Source of the DNA: Prinsepia uniflora
Taxonomy: Eukaryota; Streptophyta; Magnoliopsida; Rosales; Rosaceae
Length of the DNA stretch: 64,000 bases
Direction: 5' to 3'
Assembly (NCBI GenBank): GCA_032719365.1
Contig: CM064871.1
Span: 56,387,056 to 56,451,055, forward strand
Every line of letters starts with the position of its first letter. Positions within the stretch are counted from its first letter, which is position 1. Both the position numbers and the translations under genes were made by a program. Below are positions 12,611 to 22,977 of the stretch, in pieces. The notes under the pieces were generated by a model. That model had not been told where the DNA came from and did not search any database. It saw nothing but the letters and a program-made list of their open reading frames with translations.

Positions 12611-12745
12611 AGGAATCCAAAGCCAGTGAGCTCCCAGAAGGCCTCGAGCTAGATATGTGTTTGCCTACACCTTTAAGGCACACCACCATTCCCCTTGCAG
12701 GAATGTGGGATCATTCACCGTTCCTTCCAGGACACGTGTCTTACA

Positions 12746-12816
12746 ATCCACCCCTCTTAGTGCCCAGCGTCCTCGCTGGCACACTTCCTGGTCGGGGTTT
12801 GGCTCTGATACCATTT
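12746..12816 (-). other. Cassandra internal region with PBS
   Basis: A 71-bp noncoding spacer between the two LTRs. The minus strand reads TGGTATCAGAGC at 12813-12802, a primer-binding site complementary to the 3' end of initiator tRNA-Met, three to four bases inside the 5' LTR. No polypurine tract of obvious length is visible. Confidence 0.8.
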
Positions 12817-13526
12817 TGACACGACCCGACCCATCTAACACAATATTGTCTGCTTTGGGCCCAACCCTCACGGTTTTTTTTTTGGAGCTCACAAGAAACT
12901 TCCTAGTGGGTCACCCATCATGGGATTGCACTAGTGTCAGGACCCACCCTTAATCCCCCGGGATTAAGGGCTAAATCCCGATCCCGTCTAACTTACGCAT
13001 GACACGAAGGCTAAACTGACGTCCAACCTTCATGTGACACGTAAGTCGGACAAGGGATTCTCGATCCAAACGTCCAAAAACTTCCGAACTTCCCAGAGTG
13101 CGCAAAGTCTACTGTGGATCGTACGTGTGATGTCTCCGTCTCTCTCGACTAACAGCCCGCACCGCAACAACCTGGAGGGTATCGAAAACACGAAAAGACT
13201 GTAAGTAGACAAAAATAAAGTATACTTTAGAAAACAGTTCAATAAAACAATTACATTTATACCCTCCACGCAAAAACCAATGCATGCATATCAAGTCAAG
13301 TCATGAAATCACTCATGTCAAAAACCATCCAAGAAAACCATTTGAAAACCCGTATCAAAACTATTATACAAATCCAGGCCTCAGCCTCAAATCTCAAATC
13401 CATCTCAAATCCGAGAACTCAGTCCCAAAACTCGTCAAATCCACTTCATCCGGGCCACTGCCCAAAACATCAGAAAACCAGTGAAAAACATCAATCATAC
13501 AAGTTTATTGGATCTCAAGTGCGCCC

Positions 13527-13776
13527 GAGTCTTTAAACTCAAAACACAATGCGCAAATAGCCAGGCCTTCCCGGGATATCCGAGTCTTTAAATTCAAAAC
13601 ACAATCACAGGCCTCGGGGGGTATCATTATCACCGAGTCTTTAAACTCAAAACCATACCGAGTCTTTAAACTCAAAACATCAATCCAGGGCCCTCCCCCC
13701 CGTAAATCAATCCGAGTCTTTAAACTCAAAACCAGATCCAGTGGGTTTTCTCTTTTCTTTCCGGGTCTTTAAACCC
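13527..13776. repeat. Run of six mini-palindromes in solo LTR G
   Basis: Six copies of GAGTCTTTAAACTC or a variant at 13527, 13582, 13635, 13660, 13713 and 13763. The last reads GGGTCTTTAAACCC, where both stem sides changed together. Spacing is irregular (25-55 bp), unlike a simple tandem repeat. Confidence 0.85.
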
Positions 13777-15411
13777 AAAACCATTTTTCAATCAACCATG
13801 AAAACCACAGAAAATCCATCTACGGATTCGCAACAATGATTCCGTAAGCCGGCATCCGGAACCACTGTCCCGAACCCAAATCCAGACTTCCTTTTCAAAC
13901 CTCGAAAACCAAAACTGAAGTCTCAATCTCATGAATAGGGCTCCAAGCCCGAAATCACTTTTCGAAATCCATTTCAAAACCTTGAAATCAAATCATATTT
14001 CAAAACCCAAGGTCAAATCATTAAAACCATCGTCAAATCACAAGATCATTCGATATCTCGTAAAACGTGCAAAACCGTAATTTCCTCAAAAAACGAGCAA
14101 AAAACCATAATCCATCACAATCATAAATCAAATCATAGAATCAAGTATGAAAACATATTAAAACATATATGCATGCATCAAGAGTTAGAAAGCAAAGTCC
14201 ACTCACAGACTATTCCGACATCGTCTCGATATGCGCGCACTTACGCCGTCCCCGGCCATTCAGCTGTCCTCGGCTTTCCCGAACCTGTCCAAAGCCCATA
14301 AAGAGGTTACTAACTACTTCACAAAAGTCCTACTCAAATCCCATAACTTTCCCGAACTGCTACGCGTACTTTAAATGGGGCCCTAGACCTTCGATCCCGC
14401 AGAACTAACCCGAAACAACGTCCGATAGTCCCGAAACCTATCCCAATAGATTCGTTACAATGATTAGACCAAAAACTTAGTTGACCACTTCCCCGGAAAC
14501 CACCGCACGCACCTCACGCACCACCCAAAGTGGCTGCGCGTGGGCCTCACGCGCCTGCACAGTAACCACTGTTCATCGTCTTCCTCAGCTATTCGACCTG
14601 TCTGAACCGTAAGGGCGGTTCTTCACCATTCCTCCACCAATTTCATCCATTTCATTCCTTTAGTTTCCTCCTGGCCTATTTAATTGATTCCACAATTCAA
14701 TTCGTGAAAACACGGCCTCAATCTCCTCGTCCAAGCTTCGAAGAAAACTCAGAAAATCTGAGTTTCTGTCTCCGGCCACCCACGGCCACCACGAAGCTCT
14801 AGGTTACACCCTAAGGTTCTTCTAACCTTCCTAGAACTATTAGAAACCTTAGGACACCTCGACAATCACCCAAACCTCACCTCCCAAGCTCGACACTGCA
14901 ACCGTCCAAATCCCCTATTCTTGCTCCCGGCCCACCATGCAATCCCCCGTCACGGTGTCGACCCATACAGCTCCCTAGGAACCTACTGAACTCACTAGGA
15001 CTCACCAAAAACCTCGACTCGTACTCAAACTCCACGACTTACCGTTTGAATCAAAACGGAAAAACAGGGGAAATAAAGAAACCTCACCTGTCTGTGCACT
15101 GCCGTGAACGTCGCCGTGTCCCAGCCAGTCCAACTCCTCGTCTCTAACATCTGATCTCTCCCACACCCTGAATTTGAACAGTTTGCTCGAGCACAGCAAC
15201 ACCACCACCTCAATTCTTCTCTGTTTTCCTGAGAACTCACCCTCTCCTCACACACCAATACTCGACTCTCAATCTGCTCAACTCAGTCCTTACACTCTCA
15301 ACCTCCCTCTGATCACACTCACACACTCACAAGGGTCACACCTCCCTGCAATTGATCGATTCCTCCCTCTCTGCCCAGTCTCTGTTTTTCCCTCTTCGAA
15401 CAAACACGATG

Positions 15412-15432
15412 CACACACACACACACACACAC
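15412..15432. repeat. (CA)n microsatellite
   Basis: About ten uninterrupted CA dinucleotides inside solo LTR G, in its U3/leader-like part. Confidence 0.9.
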
Positions 15433-16472
15433 AAATAATTGCATCGTACACCCTAGAAGCCATTACACACAGCACACGTGTCCATAATCCCATGGCCATC
15501 TCAAAATATCCAATCCCCCTGTACACTTGTCCCAATCTGGTCTGCACAAATCCCAAGGCACCAAAAAGACCAAAATGCCCCTGTGAATCGAAATTACCAT
15601 TTTTCCCTTCACCGTTCTAGACCAGTATTTCGCTCGTCCGACGTCCGATCACGGCATGCCGCCTTTCGTTGAACTCAAGACAACGAGATCTACCTAACGG
15701 TCCTAGGTCTACGTGTAAAACCCTTGTCGTGTGAAAAGTCAACTTTTCTCCCTATTTTATCCAATTTACGGTAATACCCCAACCTTCCGAGCATCATAAC
15801 TTCCTCCTCGGATGTCGGAATCCGGCGTGCCACCTGTCTACAAACTCGTGACGTCCCAAAATACGTCACAGTCATCGATCCATACCCAATTGACCGCCCG
15901 AACTAAAAGTCAACAATTTGCCCAAATCAAGGGAAAAATCGTCATTATACGCCCAAAGTCCCACAGTAACCAACTAACCACCGATTAACTCAACTAATCC
16001 GTCACTAATCACTTCGTTAATCCCGACTCCCGGGACGGGTTGTTACAACTAGCGTCAACTCGCTTAACTTTGGAGTTCCCAAGGAATCCAAAGCCAGTGA
16101 GCTCCCAAAAGGTCTTGTGTTAGATAGATACGTGCCCACACATATAAAACACTTCACCTTTCACTCCCCGAGTGATGTGGGATTGTTCACCGATCTTGCC
16201 TTTCCAAGCTCACAGGTCTTGCTCATCGTTCTTACTTCTCAAGCTCAAGGGTCTTGCTCACCGTTCTTGCTTCTACGATCGGGTCTTACAATCAAGTAAG
16301 ACCCGTGAGCTTGAGAAGCAAGAACGATGAACAAGACCTGTGAGCTTGGAAAGGCAAGATCGGTGAACAATCCCACATCACTCGGGGAGGGAAAGGTGAA
16401 GTTCTTTATATGTGTGGGCACGTATCTATCTAACATAAGACCTTTTGAGAGCTCACTTGCTTTGGATTCCAT

Positions 16473-16540
16473 GGGAACTCCAAAGTTAAGCGAGTGGAGG
16501 CTAGTGCAATGCCATGATGGGTGACCCACTGGAAAGTTGC
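16473..16540 (+). ncRNA. 5S-rRNA-like domain (Cassandra copy d)
   Basis: GGGAACTCCAAAGTTAAGCG ... GATGGGTGACCCACTGGAAA matches the 3' half of plant 5S rRNA including the box A/C-type internal promoter elements. Retroelement-borne derivative. Confidence 0.78.
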
Positions 16541-16689
16541 ACCGTGAGCTCCCGGGAACGAAACCCTACTAGCTGGACTGGTTCAGCTAGTGATTCTAGA
16601 GGGGAAAATATCATGTTAGATAGAGTGGGCAGCTGCGCAACTCTGATCTAAACGAGGCTTTTTGGGAGCTCAGTGGCTTTGAGTTCGGT

Positions 16690-16758
16690 TGGAACTCCAA
16701 AGTTAAGCGAGTTGAGACTGGTGCAATTCTATGAGAGGTGACCCCCTGGGAAGTTTCA
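16690..16758 (+). ncRNA. 5S-rRNA-like domain (Cassandra copy e)
   Basis: TGGAACTCCAAAGTTAAGCG ... GGTGACCCCCTGGGAAG; second domain of the same inverted LTR. It matches ribosomal 5S slightly better than copy d in the GGGTGACC-type box. Confidence 0.78.
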
Positions 16759-16866
16759 CCGTGAGCTCCCGAAAACAAAACCATGAGGGCGAGGAGGCCC
16801 AAAGCGGACAATATCGTGCTAGATGAGTCGGGTACTAACCGAGGAGGGTCGAGTCCTGACAAAACC

Positions 16867-17570
16867 ACTCTGACAAAACCACCTTGACAAATCATACAAG
16901 AAAAGAAAATGAGGAACATCCTTGAATGTAATCCCATTCTCAACAATCTCAACTACAACCATTCTCATAGTAGTGTCTACCACAACCTCATGCAGACACA
17001 ACTAAAAGACATCGTTATCGAGACTCTGTATTCACGCGTTAACATTACTAATCGGTCCATCCCGGGACCTCAAATATCATCTCATAATGGTACTTGTGAA
17101 TCGGATCCCACCATTTCACTTAGTGCCAGACTAACCAATCTCCATAGTCTCAACTAGACTCAACTAAACTCAACCAGAATCATGCACTAGGGTCATCCAC
17201 GACCTCAGCTGTTCTCTGTAGCACAACCCCATCTGACCGATCCCACGGTCTCGACTTCGTAAGGACGCCAAATCCAAACCACTAGCTATCTCACATTTCC
17301 AAACCAACCAACTCGAACTGGGGTTCCTCGAACCCAACTGTAGAGGGGAAGCACATAACCAACCAGACATGACCAATAGATGGTCTCAACTCTGCACATC
17401 GTCATATCTAACCTTACGGAGGGTTTAATCACACTCTAAAACATGGTATCGAATCACCTCATGGCGCAGATCAACTCCGTAGCTGTGCCACGACATCACT
17501 ATAGCATAACCATGGCATACCTACGGCATAAGATGCGAAACATATCCTATCCACGATTCATTTCCACTAA
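16867..17570 (-). mobile_element. Element D internal region, middle part (noncoding)
   Basis: Noncoding. Reverse-complemented, 17190-17280 resembles the 'GATGTCAGGACCGCGGGGTCGG' neighbourhood of the plus-strand LARD internals (48840-49030), which places this segment in the PBS-proximal half. Open frames here are below 85 codons. Confidence 0.6.
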
Positions 17571-18320
17571 CCTCGTCATTGGACCGGGTCGGGCAAAGCT
17601 GGACCAAAAGTTTTGGCCTTGGACCGGGCCGGGCCAGGCCTATTTCATAATTTAAAAAATACCGGGTCGGGTCGGACGGGCTTGATCATAAATATGAAAG
17701 CCCGTGTCCTTTGTCGGGTCAGGTTTGGGCCGGGCTTTTACCTGACTTTACGGGTTGGACCTACTAAGTCCACTTGGGCCGGGCCTACTAAGCCCATTTG
17801 TACCTACCTAATTGTAAAAAAAAAAATGAGTTGAGCTTAAATATTATTATCGAATATTGAAATAAGATAAGGAGGGGTACTATTGGATTTGGAGAATTAA
17901 CTTAACTTTTCGACCATAAAGCCGAGATAGGATAAGGAGGTCGCTAAGAAAGTCAGAGACCTAGTGAGTTTTTTTGAATTTAGGGTTAGGGTTTGGTTTG
18001 GGCATTGGGCTTTTAAATGACACTAGGTTGAGATTTGGTTGGAGTTTTGGATTTTGGCTATGATAGTAGTAACAAGATTGGACTGGGTATCAATTCTTAA
18101 TTTATAATTATTTTATATTTTCGGGCTTATGGGTCGAGTTTACCTGGGCGGGTCAGGCTGGGCTTACCGAGCTTTATCGGACTCGAGCCTATTGGGCCTA
18201 GCGGGCTTGAATACCATAAGCCCAAGTTCAGCCAGCAATATGCGGGCCGGGTCGGGCTTTTTGTCATCGGGCCTATCGGGTACCCATAAGCCCGTGGGCT
18301 TCTGGGCCAAATGATGAGGG
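17571..18320. mobile_element. GC-rich hAT-like non-autonomous element
   Basis: A 750-bp block very different in composition from its surroundings, with repeated GGGCCGGGC / CGGGTCGGGC runs at both ends and AT-rich middle. The ends form imperfect inverted repeats: CCTCGTCATTGGACC at 17571 and the complement of GGCCAAATGATGAGGG ending at 18320. Many plant hAT elements have such GGGCCGGG-rich termini. An 8-bp TSD could not be found, so the boundaries and class are tentative. Confidence 0.4.
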
Positions 18321-18445
18321 CTACTCTCGTACTATTACCCTAACTTTCAAGTTGATGGCGAGCTAATTCCATGTAGAGACATCACATCTGGCACTTGCGC
18401 AACACTCAAAGAGAAAACTGCACTCTGATTCCAACTGACAACCTT
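18321..18445 (-). mobile_element. Element D internal region, PBS-proximal part
   Basis: Read on minus it follows the PBS with ...AGGTTGTCAG and a GATGTGATGTCTC box that also follows the PBS in the plus-strand elements (GTGTGATGTCTC at about 48480). Noncoding. Confidence 0.6.
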
Positions 18446-18457
18446 GCTCTGATACCA
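18446..18457 (-). other. Element D primer-binding site
   Basis: TGGTATCAGAGC on the minus strand, three bases inside the 5' LTR; complementary to initiator tRNA-Met 3' end. Confidence 0.88.
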
Positions 18458-18460
18458 AAC

Positions 18461-20967
18461 TGAAACGACCCATCCCAATCCCACCGGGATTAACGCGGGA
18501 TGTACCATGCTCCCGTCTAACTCACGTGTGACACGAAGGGTCAGACAAGGGATAACCTAAACCGTAGCTCATTCGGGGCTTCCAGAGTGCGCTAGGATTA
18601 GTGGCGGCATGTGATGTCTCGGTCTCTACTATAACCCACATCCACGATCAACCTGAAGGGCATTAAAAACCATAAAAGCTGTGAGTGGACAAAAATAAAT
18701 AAGTGAATAAAAACTCATTTCATAAAAAACACATTTATGCCCTTCATTAACAACAATGCGCGCATTCAAAAACCATTTAACTTAATCAAATCAAATATAA
18801 TAAAATAATTTCTAAACCGAAGCCATTTCCTTCCTCAAATCATTAGGTCTTTAGCCCAAAACCATAAAACCAAACTATGTGGGAACTTAGCCAAAAACCA
18901 TTAAAAACCACAGAAATAAAAATATGTAAATCGAGTGAAATACGGTTTATACCAATCCTTGGCATCCTAGATGCCTGACGTCCCAAACGTCATGCCATGG
19001 TCTAAGGCTACGCGTGCCGCTCGGGATCTCTCTGAGCCTATCTATGACACCCCAGATGTCTAACGTCCCAGACATCTAATAATAGTAATCCTGCTCCTGA
19101 GTCACTTTACGGTTCGGTCGCTCCATGCAATGACCCCTCACAGGCAATGCACAGTGACTACCCCAGTGTCCTAGACAGCTGGAGGAGACCATACACATAT
19201 CCACATATAAAGATGGTATATGGAAAACACAAAGCATCTCAAAAGGGAACTTGCCCGAAAAATCGTGTCCATAGACCACTGTAAATCCAGAAATAGGACT
19301 CATGCCCGATATCATAATCAATTGGGCCTCTAGCCCGAGAGTTCAAACCAAATGGACCCCCAGTCCAATAGTTCATAAATAATATGGGTCTCATGTCTGA
19401 TTCAATATTTCCAAATCCAAAATCAGTTCATCAAACCATCATTGAAATACCAACACATATAAACACATTAGAAAATCATAACCTTGATATACGTGCAAAT
19501 ACGTAATCATAAATACCACGATCATAATCATAGAAATCACATACATAAAACATATAAAACAGCTATGCATGCATCAATTTAGAAGACAAATGTCCACTCA
19601 CAGACTGTGCTTGCTGCGTCTCGATACGCGTGCATAAGCCTCCCAGGGGCTAATTCACCATCTCTTGAACTTCCGAACCTGTCAAAATCATACCAAAGGT
19701 CACTAACGTGCTCTATAAGGTCAAACCTAAAATCTATGAATAGTACTAGCTCGGGAACGTATCCCAAACACGTTTCTCGAGGCTAAAAATCTCAATTTGA
19801 CCAACCTAACGATCTACGATCAACTCAAAACTACCGCCAATGGATTCACATTGTCGAAACCTTTAAAATGACACTAGTCCCACCTCGAAATTCGTGCCCA
19901 CACACCCCCACGCATGGTCAACGCGAAAGTCAACTCTGATAAAATGCCAACGGTGACATCATCAAAATCCAACGCTGACATCAGCAGTCAACGGTCAAAG
20001 TCAATGGTGACTTCAGCCTGACAACTCTGACAGTGCCATGTGTTAGCCAGTCACCGGTCCACGTCACTAACCCGGCCCTAAAATGCCTATATCTAGAAAA
20101 CTCTGACGTCCGCTTCCGATTTGTCCCTTCTTCTTCCTAGGTGATCGTCTCAACATCCCTAATCAATCTATAGCCTCAAAACTAAGAAATCAAACCTAGA
20201 AATTACCAGTTCGAACCTTGAACAGTAACCTGAATTTCAAATGGGTTTTCCTGCCAGCTCCGTTTATCTCCTACCTCAAAACCAACTTCCCTGAGTTCGT
20301 CTCATCCCTTAGAACGTCATCCAAACCACCAAAATGGTCAACAAGCATCCAAACAAAAAGTGCAATTTTTGAACCCAAAAACAAGTCACGGGTTACCTGT
20401 GTCGCCTTGATCAGGCCATTACTCAGCCGTCCCCGTCATTCTCAGTCCTTCCCTCTCAGTCTCTCAATCATCATAGGAGAGAATAGGGTGGTGGTGTGGG
20501 TTTGTATGGGTTATACGATTTGAGTGGTTTCACGGGGTAATGGAATAAAGAAGATGAAAATAAAGATGAACCCCATTAATTGGGGTTTCGGCCAATCAGA
20601 TGGGTGACACTAGTCACTCGTCTAGTGGGTCCTCCCTAGATATTTATCTAATCAAAACAGTCCACGTGTCCAATTTCTTGGTTAGCGTGCAATAGTACCT
20701 TAATGTGTTCAAGACCCGTAACTTCCCCGTGGAACGTCTGATTTCGATGTGTCGTCTGTCTACGGATTCGTAACGTCCCGATCTATGTACGGTTCTCGGT
20801 CCTTGTGTTTTTTACCGCCTGGGTCAAAAACCAACATTTTTCGCAATTCCAGGGGGAAACGATCATTTTACACCGGTTGTCCGAAATCTCTCGACTAATC
20901 AGGGATTAGTCATGATAATCCTCAATTAGTTATTAATTAATCCCAAAATTCAGAACGGGTCGTTACA
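18461..20967 (-). repeat. Element D 5' LTR
   Basis: 2,507 bp, read on minus from TGTAACGACCCGTTCTG to ...GGGTCGTTTCA. It aligns by eye over its whole length with the 3' LTR (6958-9649) but with many substitutions and indels, including loss of much of the TGACGTCA-rich block. The pair is therefore clearly older than the array and element B. Confidence 0.85.
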
Positions 20968-21193
20968 TCCGCCCCTAATTAAAATTAATAGAGGCGTACT
21001 TTTCCACCCCTAATAAATTTATTTGGGGCCAATTTAATTTCTGTCCCTAGTAATTATTAGAGGAGTTTTAATTCGCCTAAAATGTTTCTATTAGAAGCCA
21101 ATACATCTTCTTCCTCTAATAAAACATTAATAGGGGCATTCCATGTTATTAGCCCTTAATTAAACGCCCCTAATAATCACTTTTTTAGTAGTA
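20968..21193. mobile_element. CACTA-like DNA transposon, right part
   Basis: Contains subterminal CGCCCCTAAT / TTAGGGGC repeats matching those at 5510-5850 and ends TTTTTTAGTAGTA, the complement of the left terminus with the last base changed. It resumes directly at the end of element D, supporting one interrupted transposon. Confidence 0.6.
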
Positions 21194-21787
21194 GAGAGGT
21201 TACCACCCACGTTCAACCCACTAACCCCATTAAGTAGTGAAAACTACTATTATACTTTTCTCGAATATTAGTTCACTAAATACATATATTGAATTATACA
21301 CAACAATTTTAGAAAAGTTTATTCATCATAACATCACCATTAACATCATGCCCTCATCATCTCATATCACATCATCATCATGCCTTGTTATCATAGCATC
21401 ATAGGTATCATCATATCAACTCATCATAACTTATCATCATATCATCTCATCATAACATAACATCACATATGACATCATATCATTATATTAGTATAATCAT
21501 GCACCTATAATCCCATGATCAGCATACATCATACATCATACATCATATATTCATCATATATAATGCTCTTCATAACCGATCTTTAAGCAAAAGAAAATCT
21601 CTTAAAAACATCGTTTCTCATGAAACCAGAACATATTTCCTTCAATAATTCTATTCATATATGTTATCATCAGAAAATCATCATCACCTAGAGGAGTCTT
21701 AAGTTGTTAATACCTCATTTTTGTAGCATTTATTTTTAATTTAAATATAACATATTATATCAAATATCCAGAACTATACCCAAACGA
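21194..21787. repeat. AT-rich DNA with degenerate CAT-repeat tract
   Basis: From about 21320 to 21565 the plus strand is built of degenerate ATC/CAT triplets (ATCATCATATC..., ACATCATACATCAT). No gene is present. The segment may be the continuation of LTR fragment H (38682-38895), which lies on the far side of the LARD array; that is inferred only from position and orientation. Confidence 0.6.
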
Positions 21788-22052
21788 CATATGGCTACTG
21801 TCATTCGACGTGGTCGAGTGTAGTCGATACGACGTGAGCGTTAGTGGTATGTCTAGTTGCAGACGAGTAAGGATTGTTCTGGTTAGTTGGTGTACGAGCG
21901 TGCACGTGTTTTGAGGTCGATTCTACTTTCCACGAGATGGATGTGGAATCAGGATAGTTGGAGTTTCGAGAATGAAACTAATTAAGGAGGGAAGAACGGT
22001 TAGATTAGGTCGGTTGGAATTTCGAGGACGAAATTAATTAAGGAGGGAAGGT
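21788..22052 (+). mobile_element. Truncated 3' end of a LARD internal region
   Basis: 265 bp equivalent to 28562-28826. It begins abruptly at CATATGGCTACTG. It carries two successive 'TTTCGAG(A/G)A(T/C)GAAA(C/T)TAATTAAGGAGGGAAG' boxes, the second being the real polypurine tract of LTR1. Confidence 0.9.
22041..22052 (+). other. Polypurine tract before LTR1
   Basis: AGGAGGGAAGGT directly before TGTAACGACCC; preceded by AATTTCGAGGACGAAATT as in plant Ty3/gypsy elements. A PPT-like twin lies about 60 bp upstream. Confidence 0.85.
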
Positions 22053-22162
22053 TGTAACGACCCGTCCCAAATTCCATGATTAGATTAATGACTAATCACG
22101 ATTAGTGAGGCTAATCCGTGATTAGTAGAGCGAAATCGGACGAACGATATGAAATGACCGTT

Positions 22163-22372
22163 TTGACCTTGGGCGTGGGCAAAACGTTGACTTTTCAATC
22201 GGGCGGTCAAATGGACTTTGACCGATGACCGTGACGTAGTTCGTGACGTCACGAGTTCATAGACAGGTGACACGTTCAATTCCGACATTCGAGGAAGAAG
22301 TTATGACGTGCGGAAGTTTAGGGGCATTTTGGTAATTTTAGTTAAAAGAGCCAAATAGTTGACTTTTTGACC
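22163..22372 (+). promoter_or_regulatory. W-box cluster in U3
   Basis: Five plus-strand TTGAC(C/T) cores (22163, 22187, 22218, 22359, 22367) and one reverse GGTCAA (22205) within 210 bp. The cores recur at the same places in the other LARD LTRs, including B, A, C and the minus-strand G. W-boxes bind WRKY factors that respond to wounding and pathogens; function here is inferred. Confidence 0.5.
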
Positions 22373-22570
22373 GGGATGTCCGATGGCCGAGGGCCAAGGA
22401 CTATTACGTAGATAAGGACGATACGAATCCATAGACAGGCGGCACGCTGAAATCGGACTTCGAACGGGAGAGTTATAGGTCACGGAAGTTCAATTTCACT
22501 ATGCACGTACTTCGAAACGGGGATGATTTGGCGAAATCTGATTTGGCAGATATTTTTAGTGGGTCCCATG

Positions 22571-22594
22571 GATGAGTGACAAGTGTCACTCATC
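22571..22594. repeat. Perfect U3 palindrome
   Basis: GATGAGTGACA-AG-TGTCACTCATC, 11-bp arms with a 2-bp centre. Kept in LTR2, LTR3, LTR4 and LTR7, and, with changes, in LTR8 (one arm mismatch) and element D. Confidence 0.9.
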
Positions 22595-22628
22595 CTATTG
22601 GTCAAGACCCCTAATTTGTGTATCTAAG

Positions 22629-22665
22629 TAATTAAATAATATTAATTTAATATTTTATAATTAAT
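22629..22665 (+). promoter_or_regulatory. Candidate TATA region of LARD LTR
   Basis: An A/T-only stretch containing TTTTATAATTAA, followed by a long CT-rich, ATG-poor leader. The same arrangement is found in LTR2-4, LTR7 and LTR8, which makes it the likely RNA polymerase II start region (U3/R border). The exact start is unknown. Confidence 0.4.
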
Positions 22666-22977
22666 CCAATTAACTCATTTCTAATCCTAGCCATCCATTC
22701 CATCCCTCAATCAATCCACACCACTCATCTAATCCTCACTTCTCTTATCAGCCATCAAACTTCATCACTTCATTCTTCTTCATCTTCAAACCCGAACACC
22801 ATCACCATATTTCTCCATTTTCTTCATTTCTTCATTTTCTTCACACACACAACACCACCACAAACCTCCATCAAGTGTGACCGTGTGAGAGTGAGGGCAG
22901 GACTGGGATGATGAGGAGGACACGACGGCCGGCCATGGTGGCTCACGGCGGCGGCTCACGGCGGGTGAACCCGTGAG

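Larger units (their letters stand above)
12221..12745 (-). repeat. Cassandra 3' LTR with two 5S-like domains
   Basis: 525 bp, read on minus from TGTAAGACACGTG to the ...TGATA end (canonical TGACA/TGTCA decayed). It carries two 5S-like domains at 12327-12391 and 12543-12610, so it is longer than the single-domain partner LTR. The U3 side is about 100 bp and diverged from that partner. Confidence 0.8.
12935..16047 (-). mobile_element. Solo LTR G (LARD type), TSD ACTAG
   Basis: A single 3,113-bp LTR, minus orientation, from TGTAACAACCCGTCCCGGGA to ...GGGTCCTGACA, flanked by perfect ACTAG repeats (12930-12934 and 16048-16052). No PBS or internal sequence is attached, so it arose by LTR-LTR recombination that removed the body. 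It shares the LARD LTR layout: TTGAC-rich U3, CAGACAG|GTGAGG donor-like site, TTTGGACAG|G acceptor-like site, CTGTGAGTGGAC box and a run of mini-hairpins at 13527-13776. Its U3 closely resembles fragment F (41100-41582), so both belong to one subfamily. It contains a (CA)n tract. Confidence 0.9.
12817..16290 (-). repeat. Cassandra 5' LTR, split by solo LTR G
   Basis: Without the 3,113-bp solo LTR and one TSD copy, this LTR is about 356 bp, within the usual Cassandra size. It begins TGTAAGACCCGATCG at 16290 and ends GGGTCGTGTCA at 12817. It has a single 5S-like domain (copy c: 16053-16080 plus 12895-12934), and the solo LTR lies inside that domain. Confidence 0.82.
12221..16861. mobile_element. 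Cassandra TRIM composite with inverted third LTR
   Basis: Three Cassandra LTRs form one unit: 12221-12745 (minus), 12817-16290 (minus, split by a solo long LTR) and 16295-16861 (plus). They are recognised by 5S-rRNA-like domains (GTTAAGCGAG ... GGGTGACCC) inside the LTRs. A 71-bp internal region with a tRNA-iMet-type PBS lies between the first two. The unit is flanked by the 5-bp repeat AAACC (12216-12220 and 16862-16866), so it appears to have integrated as a whole into element D. Cassandra is a non-autonomous TRIM family with no coding capacity. The head-to-head third LTR is abnormal for the family. Confidence 0.85.
16295..16861 (+). repeat. Inverted Cassandra LTR, two 5S-like domains
   Basis: 567 bp on the plus strand, starting (A)GTAAGACCCGTGAGC four bases from the U3 end of the minus-strand LTR and ending CGAGTCCTGACA. 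It mirrors 12221-12745 in its downstream part and 16110-16290 in its upstream part. No PBS follows; the AAACC target duplication starts immediately. Confidence 0.85.
6958..20967 (-). mobile_element. Element D: LARD-type long-LTR element, minus strand
   Basis: Both LTRs, the primer-binding site and the polypurine tract are present in consistent minus-strand order: 5' LTR 18461-20967, PBS 18446-18457, internal region, PPT 9650-9664, 3' LTR 6958-9649. The internal region has no gag-pol frames. Stretches of it match the internal region of the plus-strand LARDs by eye: 11520-11640 reverse-complemented resembles 27180-27290, and 17190-17280 resembles 48840-49030. So it is a diverged, older relative. 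It hosts a Cassandra composite and a hAT-like element. The five bases outside each end (TTTGT, TCCGC) do not match, so its original TSD has been lost. Confidence 0.8.

Noticed and set aside
12327..16758. Functional 5S rRNA genes
   Set aside because: The domains are partial and diverged, and sit inside LTRs with a PBS and TSD, which fits Cassandra rather than ribosomal 5S arrays.
22914..22976. Arg-rich upstream frame of about 22 codons in the LTR1 leader
   Set aside because: The equivalent leader of LTR4 and LTR8 has a different short frame; not conserved.
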